In this document: positions 52,882 through 61,729 of the stretch, in pieces
How positions within the stretch are numbered: position 1 is the stretch's first letter
How the letters are laid out: each line of letters begins with the position of its first letter
From: Myxococcota bacterium
GTDB lineage: Bacteria > Myxococcota_A > UBA796 > UBA9615 > JAKLKC01
Direction: 5' to 3'
Assembly: GCA_023150875.1 (NCBI GenBank)
Contig: JAKLKC010000017.1
Span: 1-64,000 of the forward strand
Length of the DNA stretch: 64,000 nt
The notes under the pieces: model-generated
What the model saw: the letters and a program-made list of their open reading frames with translations, nothing else
What the model was told of the DNA's origin: nothing
The model's database searches: none
Made by a program: the position numbers and the translations under genes

Positions 52882-53838
52882 CTACGGGGTGTAGCAGGTG
52901 CCCGTGGGGACCCACGAGCTCAGGAACCGGGAGTGGGTGGCGTCCTCGTAGCTGCCGCCGCACCCGCCCCCGTCGGTGCACTCGTTGGAGCGGTAGCAGT
53001 GGCCGGCGTAGTCGTAGGTGTAGTCGGTGTTGCCCCGGACCAGGATCCCCTGCACGGTCATGTCGGCGTCGAGGACGGGGGAGCCGCTGTTGCCCCCGTA
53101 GCTGTCGGCGTTCGTCGAGAAGGCGTTGCGACCGCTCGACTTCACCACCGCGTTGTCCGCGACCTTGAGGGGAAGGCCGTAGGGGCTTCCGATCACGCGG
53201 ACCGACGCGCCGTTGGCGACCTTGCCGGTGCGGCGGAAGCAGAGGGGGGTGCGCCCGGTGACGGCGCGGTCGAGGCGCACCACCGCGTAGTCGGCGCCCG
53301 TCGCGGTGTAGACCCGCTTGACGACGCTGTCGCAGGTGTACACGTCGCTCTCGGGCACGTCGAGGGTCGCGGAGTCGCCCGGGCCCGGGACCACGCCCGT
53401 GGTCGCGTCCGGAGCCTGGAAGCCGAAGACGAAGGCCGTCGACCCGCAGGAGTAGTTGGTGACGCAGTGGCCAGCGGTGGCCACCAGGTCGTCGTCCACG
53501 AGGAACGCGGTACAGAAGCCCGCGGTGTACTGGTCGCGGAAAGGCTCGTCGGAGCAGAGCCCGTAGGGGGAGAACCAGCTCTCGTAGGAGAGCAGGTCGA
53601 TGGTGCACTCGCCGCCCGCGCAGCCGGCGAACTCGGAGTAGTCGAGGACCGCGGCCACCGCCTCGGCGGCGCCCTGCTCGTCGGCGCTGGCGTCGGGGAC
53701 CTCCACCCGGTCGTCGGTGCCGTACACCACGTCGAAGCTCTGGCTCTCCACCGGGGCGTCGGCCGGGGAACAGCCCGCGGCGAGCGCGAAGGCGAGAGCG
53801 AGGGAAACCTGCCAGGACGAACGAGCGAAGATCCGCAC
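52882..53838 (-). CDS. trypsin-like serine protease lipoprotein
   Basis: 318 residues from a GTG start with GGAGG four bases upstream. Lipobox L-A-A-G-C (Cys23), so it is tethered outside the membrane. S1-type triad: V-A-T-A-G-H-C (His124), G-A-D-Y-A-V-V (Asp183), G-G-N-S-G-S-P-V (Ser251). All three are present, so it should be active. Several Cys pairs (for example C-A-G-G-E-C) suggest disulfides. It resembles V8/glutamyl-endopeptidase-like proteases by motif spacing. Diverges from the CHAT gene across a short shared control region. It is a stand-alone gene; substrate unknown. Confidence 0.88.
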   Translation of the reverse strand: MRIFARSSWQVSLALAFALAAGCSPADAPVESQSFDVVYGTDDRVEVPDASADEQGAAEAVAAVLDYSEFAGCAGGECTIDLLSYESWFSPYGLCSDEPFRDQYTAGFCTAFLVDDDLVATAGHCVTNYSCGSTAFVFGFQAPDATTGVVPGPGDSATLDVPESDVYTCDSVVKRVYTATGADYAVVRLDRAVTGRTPLCFRRTGKVANGASVRVIGSPYGLPLKVADNAVVKSSGRNAFSTNADSYGGNSGSPVLDADMTVQGILVRGNTDYTYDYAGHCYRSNECTDGGGCGGSYEDATHSRFLSSWVPTGTCYTP

Positions 53839-53955
53839 ACCACCTCCACCGGCCCCACCGGGTTCAGGCGACCTGGGGGCTCGAAGCGCGCGCAAGATGA
53901 CACGGTTCGGCGGGGTCCGCCACCGGAATCCGCATCCACCGTCCGCGTGGTCCGG

Positions 53956-53978
53956 GGGGTATTACGGAGCGATACCCC
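53956..53978. repeat. inverted repeat between protease and CHAT genes, possible operator
   Basis: GGGGTAT, nine bases, ATACCCC: perfect seven-base arms between the two divergent genes, 39 bases upstream of the TATCCT -10 candidate for the CHAT gene. Size and spacing fit a dimeric regulator site. Confidence 0.4.
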
Positions 53979-54016
53979 TCCCCGAGGCCGCACTGCCACG
54001 CGCACAGCGGGGGTGG

Positions 54017-54022
54017 TATCCT
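54017..54022 (+). promoter_or_regulatory. -10 candidate of the CHAT/kinase operon
   Basis: TATCCT, the same hexamer as in the typA promoter. A start of transcription near 54029 excludes the ATG at 54024 and supports the ATG at 54057. The -35 (CTGCCA at 53993-53998, 18 bases away) is only fair. Confidence 0.3.
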
Positions 54023-54056
54023 GATGCACCTCGAAAGGGCGGGGCCGGAGACCAGG

Positions 54057-55526
54057 ATGGGCGCTGGGGGGGATCGACTGGACCAGTGGACGCGGTTCGC
54101 TCCCGGGCCCGGCACCGGTCAGGCGCGCTGCCGGGTCCGAGTGGTCCACCGCGCGGTGGACCTGCTCCCCGCCCTGGCGATGGCGGACGCCCTGAGGGCG
54201 GCGGGGTGGGACGCGCTCGCGGACGACGGCGGGGCCCCGGGGACGAGCGGGGCGGGAGGGGGCGACGCGCGGGTGGTGTTCTGGTCCGCCGCCGCCGAGG
54301 ACGCCCCCTGGCGCCGCCGCGCCCTCCTGGCGGGAGGGCGGGCGGTCGTCGCCCGGCGGGGTGGGGATCCCCTGCCGGGCGCCGCGTGCGGGGGAGCGGA
54401 GGTGGACGTGGGCGACGGCGACGCCCCCACCGCCACCGGCCTCCTGGCCACCCTCGCCGCCCTGGCCGGGTCCCCCGCCACGGAGGAGGAGACCGGCCTC
54501 GCCCGGCGCGCGGACTCGCTCCGAACGGCCACCCTGGCGGCGTTCCGGTCCGCGGCGGCGGCCGGGGAGGGGGAGGAGGTCCGGAGGATGGCGCGGGGAT
54601 CGGGCCCCGCCTGGGACTCCTTCCCCCACTCCCGGGCGGAGGCTGCGGAGGCCCTCGCCGCCCTCGGCCGCGGCGCGGACGCCGTGGAGGTCGCCACCCT
54701 CGGCCTCTCCACCTTCCCCGCCTCGCTGCGCCTGGCCCGGGCGCGGGCGATGGGGCTCGCCGCCTCCGGGCGCGCGGGTGAGGCGAGGAGGACGCTGGCC
54801 CGGGCCGGCCTCTCGCCGCTTCGGGATCCCCGGCTGCTGGCCGCCCTGGGCGGCTCCGACCGGGGGCGAGACCGGTGCGGGGGTTCCGGCGAGCCCGCCC
54901 GCTCCACCCTCCCGCTGGCACCTCGGGTCCTGATGCTCTCCGCCCATCCGCCCCGGAAGGCGCCGCCCTTCGCCGACGTGGAGGCGAGGGCGATCGGCGA
55001 GGCGCTGGAGCGGGGCGCCGGGCCCGGGGCGATCCCCCTGTTCACCGCCTGGGCGGCGACCCTCCCCGATCTCCGCCGGGACCTGTCCCGCCATGCCCCC
55101 GGCGTCGTCCACTTCGCCGGCCACGGCGACACCGACGGCCGGCTCCACCTGGTGCGGGAGGACGGCGGGGCGCACCCCGTCCCCCCGCCGGTCCTGGCCT
55201 CGCTGTTCGCCGAGGCCGGGCGGAGCGTCGGGCTGGTGGTGCTCAGCGCCTGCTACCTCGAGGTCGCCGCCCGGGCCCTGTCCGACGTGGTCCCGTTCGC
55301 CATCGGCATGGCGGCGTGGACCCCCGCCGCCGCCGGGATCGCCTTCTCCGCCGCGCTCCACCGGGCCCTGGCCGCGGGCTGCTCGGTCCGGGACGCCTTC
55401 GACCACGCCCGGGGGGAGCTGGCGGCGGTGCTGCCGGAGCGGGCGGACCTGCCCCGCCTGTACCACCGCGGGGACGTCGATCCCGCGTCGGCGCGCCTGT
55501 CCCTCGGCGTGGGGGCCTCCCCGTGA
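54057..55526 (+). CDS. CHAT-domain (caspase-like) protease, possible effector
   Basis: 489 residues. ATG 54057 is chosen for its GGAG site; ATG 54024 is an alternative. The C-terminal ~200 residues form a CHAT domain: V-V-H-F-A-G-H-G-D (catalytic His356) and V-V-L-S-A-C-Y-L-E (catalytic Cys399), followed by the G-M...A-F...F-S-A-A-L-H-R-A-L pattern common in this family. The middle has TPR-like helices (about 190-260). The N-terminus (about 25-140) has a Rossmann-like alternation and A-P-W-R-R-R resembling a decayed TIR domain without its catalytic Glu; this is uncertain. Its stop overlaps the start of the kinase-ATPase gene (GTGA), so the two should act as effector and sensor or regulator. 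Confidence 0.85.
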   Translation: MGAGGDRLDQWTRFAPGPGTGQARCRVRVVHRAVDLLPALAMADALRAAGWDALADDGGAPGTSGAGGGDARVVFWSAAAEDAPWRRRALLAGGRAVVARRGGDPLPGAACGGAEVDVGDGDAPTATGLLATLAALAGSPATEEETGLARRADSLRTATLAAFRSAAAAGEGEEVRRMARGSGPAWDSFPHSRAEAAEALAALGRGADAVEVATLGLSTFPASLRLARARAMGLAASGRAGEARRTLARAGLSPLRDPRLLAALGGSDRGRDRCGGSGEPARSTLPLAPRVLMLSAHPPRKAPPFADVEARAIGEALERGAGPGAIPLFTAWAATLPDLRRDLSRHAPGVVHFAGHGDTDGRLHLVREDGGAHPVPPPVLASLFAEAGRSVGLVVLSACYLEVAARALSDVVPFAIGMAAWTPAAAGIAFSAALHRALAAGCSVRDAFDHARGELAAVLPERADLPRLYHRGDVDPASARLSLGVGASP

Positions 55527-58500
55527 TCCCCGGCGCCGTCCTGGAGGGGCGGTTCCAGGTGGTGAGCCGGATCGCCGAGGGAGGCCACGGCGCCGTGTGG
55601 CGGGGACTGGACCTCCGCACCGAAGAGCCGGTGGCGCTGAAGTTCCTGAGGAACCCCACTCCGCGGCTGGTGGCGGCCTTCTACGAGGAGTACCGCGCGC
55701 TGGCTTCCCTGAAGCACCCCCTCGTCGTCAGCGCCATCGCCTTCCGCCCGTCCGAGTTCGGCCCGGTCCTCGCCATGGAGCTGGTGGACGGCTCGCCCAT
55801 CAACGACGCCGTGGGCGCCCCCCGGACCGCGGGGAGGATCGGGCAGGTGCCCGACCGGGGCGCGGGCTCGTGGGAGCGGGTCCGGTCCCCCCTCGTCCAG
55901 CTCCTGGGCGCCCTCGCCGACATCCACGACCTGGGCCTCGTGCACCGGGACATCAAGCCCGGCAACGTCTTCGTGGACAAGCGGGGCACGGTCCGCCTCC
56001 TGGACTTCGGGCTGGCCTGGTTCGACGACGACTTCCTGGACGCCTCCCAGTCCTTCGACCCCATGGGCACCATCGGCTACAGCGCCCCCGAGGTCCTGGG
56101 CGGCAAGTCGCCGGGTCCCCACTCCGACCTGTACTCCGTCGGCGTGATCCTGTGGGAGCTCCTGGTCGGGCGGCGTCCGTTCCGCGCCCAGGGGATCGCC
56201 GCCATGATCAACGAGCAGCGCCTGGGGCCCCCCCGAGCCCTCCGGATCCTCCGGCCCGACCTGCCCGCCGCCGTCGACGACCTGATCCAGCGCCTGCTCA
56301 TGCCCGATCCCCATGAGCGGGTGGGGAGCGCGGCCGAGGCGCTGCGGCTGCTCCGGGAGGGCGGCCTGTTGGGCGGCCTGCGGCTGTCGCGGCTCCCCTC
56401 CCGGCGGGGAGTCTTCCGCGCCTCCCCTCCCCTGCCGCCGGTGGGGCGGGAGGACGAGCTGGCGACCCTCCACGCCGCCGCGGACCTCGCGGAGGCCGGG
56501 CGCCCCGCGGTGGCGGTGGTCCATGGTGAGGCGGGGATCGGGAAGTCCTGGCTCCTGGAGCAGGCCCTGACCTCCCTCCGCCGCCGCGGCTTCCTCGCCG
56601 CCGGGCACCCCGGGATCTCACCGCTCCGGGGGCCCCACGGCCTTCTGGAGGCGGCGCTGCGGCGCCTCGTCGCGTCCGTGGGGTGCGAGACCGGTACCAG
56701 CGCCTACGGCGAGTTGGTGGCGGCCCTCGTCGGGACGGGCGGGGCGTCCACCATGGGCGCGGCCCCGAGGGCCGACGATCCGGTCCCTCCGCCTCCCGAC
56801 CTCCAGGCGGCGCGGCTGTCGGCGTACGAGGGGGTGGTCCGCCTCGTCCGCGACGTCGGGCGGAGCGGTCCCGTCGCGGTGGTCTTCGACCAGCTCCACC
56901 ACGCCGACGGGGCGGTGGTGGACCTGCTGCGCCACCTCGCCGTCTCCCTCCTCGAGGGAGAGGGGGTGCCCGTCCTGCTCCTCCTGGGGACTCGGGACGC
57001 GGGGATGGCCCGCTGGCCGGAGCTTCGCCTCGCCCGGGAGCGGGGCGTGGCCCTGCGGATGGCGCCGCTGTCGCGCCGGGACCTGGTGGGCCTCTTCGAG
57101 ACCGAGCCCACCCTGGCCGCCGAGAGGCGGCGCGCCGCCGAGAGGCTGCACGCCGAGAGCGGCGGGGTCCCCGGTGTCGCCCAGGGCGTCCTGGACCGCT
57201 GGTGCCGCCGTGCCCTGGTGCGCCGCACCGTGGCCGGCATCGACCTGACCCGCAGGTTCTTCGCCGACGATTGGGACGCCTCCGCCGTCCCCGGCGCGCG
57301 GGCGCCGTCCCCGTCGGTGGTCGGGCTGGTGGAGGACCAGCTCCAGGCCCTGCCCGAGCCGGCGCGCCGCGTGGCGCCCCACCTGGCGGTCCTCAGGCCC
57401 GGCGCGGACTACGAGACGATCCGGGGCGTGCTGGACGCGCCGGACTGGGACCTGATCGCCGCCCTGGACGCCCTGGTGGAGGAGGGGCTCCTCGCGGAGG
57501 AGATCGAGAGGGGGAGGCCGGTCTATCGCTTCGTCCACCCCCAGCTCGCCGAGCAACTGGAGCTGCGGGTGCCGGGGCCGGAGAGGGCCGCGCTGCACCG
57601 CCGGGCGGCGGCCGTGATCCGGGCGGGGACCCTCGGAGGGCCGGGGGGGCCCGTCCGGATCGCCGCCCACCTGAGGGACGGCGGCGAGCATGGCGAGGCG
57701 GCGCGATGGTACCTGCGGGAGGCCCAGGAGGCGCGGGCACGCCAGGCCCGGGACGCCGCCGTGGCGGCGCTGCGCTCCGCCGCCGACTGCGCGGCCGCCG
57801 CCGGCGCTCGGAGCCTCCGGGCGCGGGCCTTGGACCAGATCTGCGAGGAGGCCCGCGCCACCGCCCGCTGGCAGGTGGGTCTCGATGCCGCCGAGGCGCT
57901 GGCCGGCCTCGCGCGGGAGGCCGAGGATCCCGAGTTGGAGGCGAAGGCCGCCGTCTGGGCGGGGACGATGCGGATCTCCATGGGGGAGTTGGACCATGCC
58001 GAGGCGTGCCTGCGCCACGCCGTCGCCCTCGCCCCGCCGGGGTGCCCCGTGGGGGCCGACGGCCTGATGCGCCTGGCGCAGGTGCTGGTCCGGCTGAGCA
58101 GGGCCGGGGAGGCGGTGCAGTTGCTGGACGCGGCGGCGGACGTCTTCGCCGCCGCCGGGGACGCCGTCGGGGAGGCCCGGGCCCTGAACAACCGGGGACT
58201 GCTCGCCTTCCACATGGGGGAGCACCTGGACGCCCGCCAGAGGCTGGAGTCCCTGCTGACCCGCCCCCTCCCTCCGTGGCTGAGGGCTCAGGTGGAGACC
58301 AACCTCGCCCTGGCGCTGCGGGAGGTGGGGGATCCCGGCGAGTCGCTGGCGCTGCTGGAGCGGGTGGTCGCGTACCACGAGGCCGCCGGCAACCTGACGG
58401 ACTACACCCACAGCTTCGGCACCCTCTCGTGGCAGCAGGCGAGGGCCGGCCTCGGCCTGCCGGCGCACTTCGACGAGACCCTCGCCTTCGCCCGGCGGGC

Positions 58501-58990
58501 GGGCCTGCCGGCGACGGAGGCGATGCTCCTCCTCGCCCGCGCCCGCGCCGGGGGTGCCGACGGACGGCCGGCGTCGGCGGAGCGGGACGCCCGCAGGGCC
58601 CATCGGATCTACGAGAAGACGGGCCAGGGGGTGCAGGCCTGCGTCGCCCGCATGGAGCTCGCGCGGATCGCCCTGGAGCAGAACCCCGCCCAGGCCCTCG
58701 CCCACGCGGCGCAGGCGGTGGAACGGATGCCCGCGGGCACCTCACCCTCCCTCGCCTGGCAGGTGCTGGGCCTGGCGGCTCGGGTGGCCCGGCGGGCCCG
58801 CAGCGAGGACCGCGCCGACACGTGGGCCATCGACGCGAGGGAGAGGCTGGTGACGGCGATGCGGCGGGTCCTGGGTCCCGATCCCGAGCGGGGGGCGGTG
58901 GAGGCGGAGCTCCTCCGGACGAGGGACCTTGTGGAGGCCCGGGAGCTGATCGACCCGGAGGGGCTCCTGGCGGCCCTCGCCCGGCGGTGA
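55523..58990 (+). CDS. Ser/Thr kinase fused to AAA/STAND-type ATPase and helical repeats
   Basis: 1155 residues, GTG start. Kinase: E-G-G-H-G glycine loop (first Gly replaced by Ala18), Lys40, H-R-D-I-K-P-G-N (Asp143, Lys145, Asn148), D-F-G at 161-163, S-A-P-E. Then V-G-R-E-D-E-L and Walker A G-E-A-G-I-G-K-S (335-342), and a Walker B-like V-V-F-D-Q-L-H-H-A-D (Asp456). The rest, from about residue 700, is TPR-like and helical. This order is that of PknK/AAA_16 regulators, which sense through the repeats and signal through the kinase. There is no output DNA-binding domain, so the overlapping CHAT protease is the likely output. Cytoplasmic; no TM helix. Confidence 0.92.
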   Translation: MIPGAVLEGRFQVVSRIAEGGHGAVWRGLDLRTEEPVALKFLRNPTPRLVAAFYEEYRALASLKHPLVVSAIAFRPSEFGPVLAMELVDGSPINDAVGAPRTAGRIGQVPDRGAGSWERVRSPLVQLLGALADIHDLGLVHRDIKPGNVFVDKRGTVRLLDFGLAWFDDDFLDASQSFDPMGTIGYSAPEVLGGKSPGPHSDLYSVGVILWELLVGRRPFRAQGIAAMINEQRLGPPRALRILRPDLPAAVDDLIQRLLMPDPHERVGSAAEALRLLREGGLLGGLRLSRLPSRRGVFRASPPLPPVGREDELATLHAAADLAEAGRPAVAVVHGEAGIGKSWLLEQALTSLRRRGFLAAGHPGISPLRGPHGLLEAALRRLVASVGCETGTSAYGELVAALVGTGGASTMGAAPRADDPVPPPPDLQAARLSAYEGVVRLVRDVGRSGPVAVVFDQLHHADGAVVDLLRHLAVSLLEGEGVPVLLLLGTRDAGMARWPELRLARERGVALRMAPLSRRDLVGLFETEPTLAAERRRAAERLHAESGGVPGVAQGVLDRWCRRALVRRTVAGIDLTRRFFADDWDASAVPGARAPSPSVVGLVEDQLQALPEPARRVAPHLAVLRPGADYETIRGVLDAPDWDLIAALDALVEEGLLAEEIERGRPVYRFVHPQLAEQLELRVPGPERAALHRRAAAVIRAGTLGGPGGPVRIAAHLRDGGEHGEAARWYLREAQEARARQARDAAVAALRSAADCAAAAGARSLRARALDQICEEARATARWQVGLDAAEALAGLAREAEDPELEAKAAVWAGTMRISMGELDHAEACLRHAVALAPPGCPVGADGLMRLAQVLVRLSRAGEAVQLLDAAADVFAAAGDAVGEARALNNRGLLAFHMGEHLDARQRLESLLTRPLPPWLRAQVETNLALALREVGDPGESLALLERVVAYHEAAGNLTDYTHSFGTLSWQQARAGLGLPAHFDETLAFARRAGLPATEAMLLLARARAGGADGRPASAERDARRAHRIYEKTGQGVQACVARMELARIALEQNPAQALAHAAQAVERMPAGTSPSLAWQVLGLAARVARRARSEDRADTWAIDARERLVTAMRRVLGPDPERGAVEAELLRTRDLVEARELIDPEGLLAALARR

Positions 58991-59017
58991 CGCCGCGGGG
59001 CGAGGGCCCCGTCGTCG

Positions 59018-59389
59018 CTACCAGTCGGTCTTCTCGGCCCCCACCGCCTGCTTGAAGTAGATCTTCGGGGTCACGCCCTGGGGGAAGCCGACGTCGGACT
59101 TCCAGTCCTGGTAGATGGCCTTGGCGTTGGCGTCCCGCTGGGCCAGCGTCGAGGCGTCGATGCTGGTGGAGGAGCCCGTGTAGCGGACCCAGGTGAGGGC
59201 CGCCGGGTGCGCCTCGTCGATGGCGATCCACGTCTCGACCTTCATGGTGTCGTGCTCGTACCACATCTCGACGAAGCCCCGCACCACGTCGCTGGAGTCC
59301 CTGAGGCTCCAGGCGCCTTCGAGGTAGTCCCCCCGACCCGCCTCCTCCAGCGCGTCCATGATCGGCCTGGCCAGCGTCTTGGTGTCCAT
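59018..59389 (-). CDS. small conserved-looking protein of unknown function
   Basis: 123 residues from ATG 59389 after GGAGG. Soluble, mixed charge, with a well-folded look (W-Y-E-H-D-T-M-K-V-E-T-W-I-A-I-D-E and Y-F-K-Q-A-V at the end). No signal peptide. It lies 99 bases after typA on the same strand, with an AT-richer stretch between that may carry its own promoter. I do not recognise the family. Confidence 0.7.
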   Translation of the reverse strand: MDTKTLARPIMDALEEAGRGDYLEGAWSLRDSSDVVRGFVEMWYEHDTMKVETWIAIDEAHPAALTWVRYTGSSTSIDASTLAQRDANAKAIYQDWKSDVGFPQGVTPKIYFKQAVGAEKTDW

Positions 59390-59488
59390 GTCCGGTGTCC
59401 TCCGCGCGGGACCCACTGCCCCACTGAGGAGATGAACGCCGGTTGCACCGCCGATTAAGAAAGAACGTCGAAGACTCCTCGTTCCGGG

Positions 59489-61312
59489 TCAGTCGTCCTC
59501 CCGCGCCGACCGCACCGACCGCTGGTTGGCGGGGAGGACCCGCTTGCGGAGGCGGATGCTCTTGGGGGTGACCTCCACCAGCTCGTCCTCGCGGATGAAC
59601 TCGATGGCGGTCTCGAGGTTGGTGGGGACGGGGGGGCTGAGACGGATGTTCTCGTCCTTGCCAGCGGCGCGCATGTTGGTCAGCTTCTTCTCGCGGGTGA
59701 CGTTCACGTTGAGGTCCGTGTCCCGCGAGTTCTCGCCGACGATCATCCCCTCGTACACCTCGGTGCCCGGCCCCACGAACAGGGAGCCCCGGGGCTGGAG
59801 GTGGAACAGGGCGTAGGGCGTCGTGGTGCCCTGGCGGTCGGAGACCATCGAGCCGCTCTCGCGGAAGGGGATGTGCCCGGTCCACGGCTCCCAGCCGCCG
59901 AACAGCGTGTTCATGATCCCCTGGCCGCGGGTGTTGTTGAGGAACTCGCTCCGGAACCCGATGAGGCCGCGGCTGGGGACGGAGAACTCCAGGCGCAACC
60001 GCCCCGAGCCCATGTCCTTCATCTCCTGCATGCGGCCCTTGCGGAGCGCCAGGGCCTGGGAGATCACCCCCATGAACTCCGCCGGGACGTCCAGCGTGAG
60101 CATCTCCATGGGCTCGTGGACCTTCCCGTCGATCTCCCGGGTGACCACCTGGGGCTTGCTGACCATCAGCTCGTACCCCTCCCGCCGCATCATCTCGATG
60201 AGGATGGAGATCTGCAGCTCCCCCCGGCCGACCACCTTGAACTGGTCGGGGCTCTCGGTGTCCTCGACCCTCAGGCTCACGTTGCCCAGCAACTCCTTCT
60301 GGAGGCGGTCCCGCAGGTTCCGGCTGGTGACGTACTTGCCCTCCTTCCCCGCGAAGGGCCCGTTGTTGACCGAGAAGACCACCGCGATGGTGGGCTCGTC
60401 GATCTGGAGCCTGGGGAGGGGGGCCGGCCGGTCCAGCGGGGTGAGGGTGTCGCCGATGGACAGGGCCTCGATGCCCGCCACGGCGATGATGTCACCGGCG
60501 GTGGCCTGGGGGACCTCGACCCTCTTGAGCCCCTCGTAGGTGTAGAGCAGGCTCACCTTCACCGGCCTCACCCCCTGGGCGGTGGCGAGGCCCACGGTCT
60601 CGCCCTGGCGGACCGTCCCGTTGAACACCCGCCCGATGGCCAGGCGCCCCACGTAGTCGTCGTAGTCGAGGTTGGTCACCAGCATCTGGAGGGGTGCCCC
60701 CGGATCCCCCTGGGGAGGGGGCAGGCGCTGGACCATCGCCTCGAACAGGGGGCGCAGGTCGGTCCCGGGAGGACCTTCCATGGAGAGCTGGGCGGTGCCC
60801 GCCCGGGCGTTGGTGTACAGGACGGGGAACTCGATCTGCTCGTCCGAGGCCCCGAGCTCGATGAAGAGGTCGTAGACCTCGTTCATCACCGCGGGGATCC
60901 GCGCGTCGGGGCGGTCGATCTTGTTGATGACCACGATGGGCGTCAGGTTCGCCTCGAGGGCCTTGCGGAGCACGAAGCGGGTCTGGGGCAGGGGCCCCTC
61001 GCTGGCGTCCACGAGGAGCAGCACCCCGTCCACCATCTTGAGGGTCCGCTCCACCTCGCCGCCGAAGTCGGCGTGGCCCGGGGTGTCCACGATGTTGATC
61101 TTGGTGGGCCCGAACCGGACGGCGGTGTTCTTGGCGAGGATGGTGATCCCCCGCTCCCGCTCCAGGTCCATGTTGTCCATGACGCGCTCCGCCACGTGCT
61201 CGTTGGCGCGGAAGGTCCCGGCCTGGCGCAGCAGCGCGTCCACGAGGGTGGTCTTGCCGTGATCGACGTGGGCGATGATCGCCACGTTGCGGAAGTGGGC
61301 GAGGTCGTGCAT
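59489..61312 (-). CDS. typA: translational GTPase TypA/BipA
   Basis: 607 residues, the normal length. G1 A-H-V-D-H-G-K-T-T (14-22), G2 R-G-I-T-I, G3 D-T-P-G-H, G4 N-K-I-D, followed by the beta-barrel, EF-G domain III and V-like regions and the BipA-specific C-terminus (S-R-G-L-I-G-F-R, then N-T-R-G-Q-G). TypA binds the ribosome and supports 50S assembly and stress adaptation. It is widely conserved and probably single-copy. Transcribed from a strong promoter at 61433-61405. Confidence 0.98.
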   Translation of the reverse strand: MHDLAHFRNVAIIAHVDHGKTTLVDALLRQAGTFRANEHVAERVMDNMDLERERGITILAKNTAVRFGPTKINIVDTPGHADFGGEVERTLKMVDGVLLLVDASEGPLPQTRFVLRKALEANLTPIVVINKIDRPDARIPAVMNEVYDLFIELGASDEQIEFPVLYTNARAGTAQLSMEGPPGTDLRPLFEAMVQRLPPPQGDPGAPLQMLVTNLDYDDYVGRLAIGRVFNGTVRQGETVGLATAQGVRPVKVSLLYTYEGLKRVEVPQATAGDIIAVAGIEALSIGDTLTPLDRPAPLPRLQIDEPTIAVVFSVNNGPFAGKEGKYVTSRNLRDRLQKELLGNVSLRVEDTESPDQFKVVGRGELQISILIEMMRREGYELMVSKPQVVTREIDGKVHEPMEMLTLDVPAEFMGVISQALALRKGRMQEMKDMGSGRLRLEFSVPSRGLIGFRSEFLNNTRGQGIMNTLFGGWEPWTGHIPFRESGSMVSDRQGTTTPYALFHLQPRGSLFVGPGTEVYEGMIVGENSRDTDLNVNVTREKKLTNMRAAGKDENIRLSPPVPTNLETAIEFIREDELVEVTPKSIRLRKRVLPANQRSVRSAREDD

Positions 61313-61404
61313 GGGCTCTCGATGGGCGGGAGGGGGATCGGCCGGGCATGGAGCCGCGACCGGTGGGCGGGAGGCCGCGCCGCGGGGTCCCGCCGGGGCC
61401 GCGA

Positions 61405-61433
61405 AGGATAGGCACGCCCGGGCCCGGCGTCAA
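61405..61433 (-). promoter_or_regulatory. promoter of typA
   Basis: Minus strand: -35 TTGACG at 61433-61428, 17-base spacer, -10 TATCCT at 61410-61405. One of the best matches to the sigma-70 form in this window; leader of about 85 bases. Confidence 0.65.
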
Positions 61434-61496
61434 AGCGGGGCCCTCGATGGGGCGCGCGCGGGGGTGGGCCGGATGGGAGTCCCCCAGAACGACCGA

Positions 61497-61668
61497 GGCG
61501 CGCCCCGGGGCGGGGGCGCGCCTGATCGAAGCGCGTCGATCTCCGGGGAGATCGTCAGGAGGGCGAAAGAAGGCAGGGCCACCGCATCCACGTCCGCGAC
61601 GGCGTCCGCGCGCACAGCATCCGCGATACCACGGCGACTCGAGCCGAACCCGGCCCTGCCTCGAGCGT
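61497..61668 (-). ncRNA. candidate small RNA upstream of typA
   Basis: A strong promoter (61704-61675) would start a transcript near 61668. About 115 bases later come two perfect hairpins. The last has ten-pair GC-only arms and is followed by a short T-containing stretch (TCGGTCGTTCT), so it could end transcription. Only a short, poor frame (21 codons) lies inside. Equally, the promoter could simply feed typA. Confidence 0.25.
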
Positions 61669-61674
61669 GGTCGG

Positions 61675-61704
61675 ACGCTACCGCGCCCGGCGGCGGCGTG
61701 TCAA
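61675..61704 (-). promoter_or_regulatory. near-consensus promoter, minus strand
   Basis: -35 TTGACA (perfect) at 61704-61699, 18-base spacer, -10 TAGCGT at 61680-61675, directed towards typA. No gene begins within its reach except the candidate small RNA. Confidence 0.5.
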
Positions 61705-61729
61705 GCGCCCGCGGAGGACGGAGGCGTGG

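Larger units (their letters stand above)
61313..61729. other. intergenic region with two promoters and stable hairpins
   Basis: 417 bases between typA and the radical SAM gene, both on the minus strand. It holds the typA promoter, a second strong minus-strand promoter and two perfect inverted repeats: CGATCTCC-GG-GGAGATCG at 61537-61554 and GGCGCGCCCC-GGGGCG-GGGGCGCGCC at 61497-61522. No protein-coding gene is convincing. Confidence 0.6.

Noticed and set aside
58991-59017. Rho-independent terminator between the kinase-ATPase gene and the small gene
   Set aside because: A GGGGC...GCCCC hairpin exists but no U-tract on either strand.
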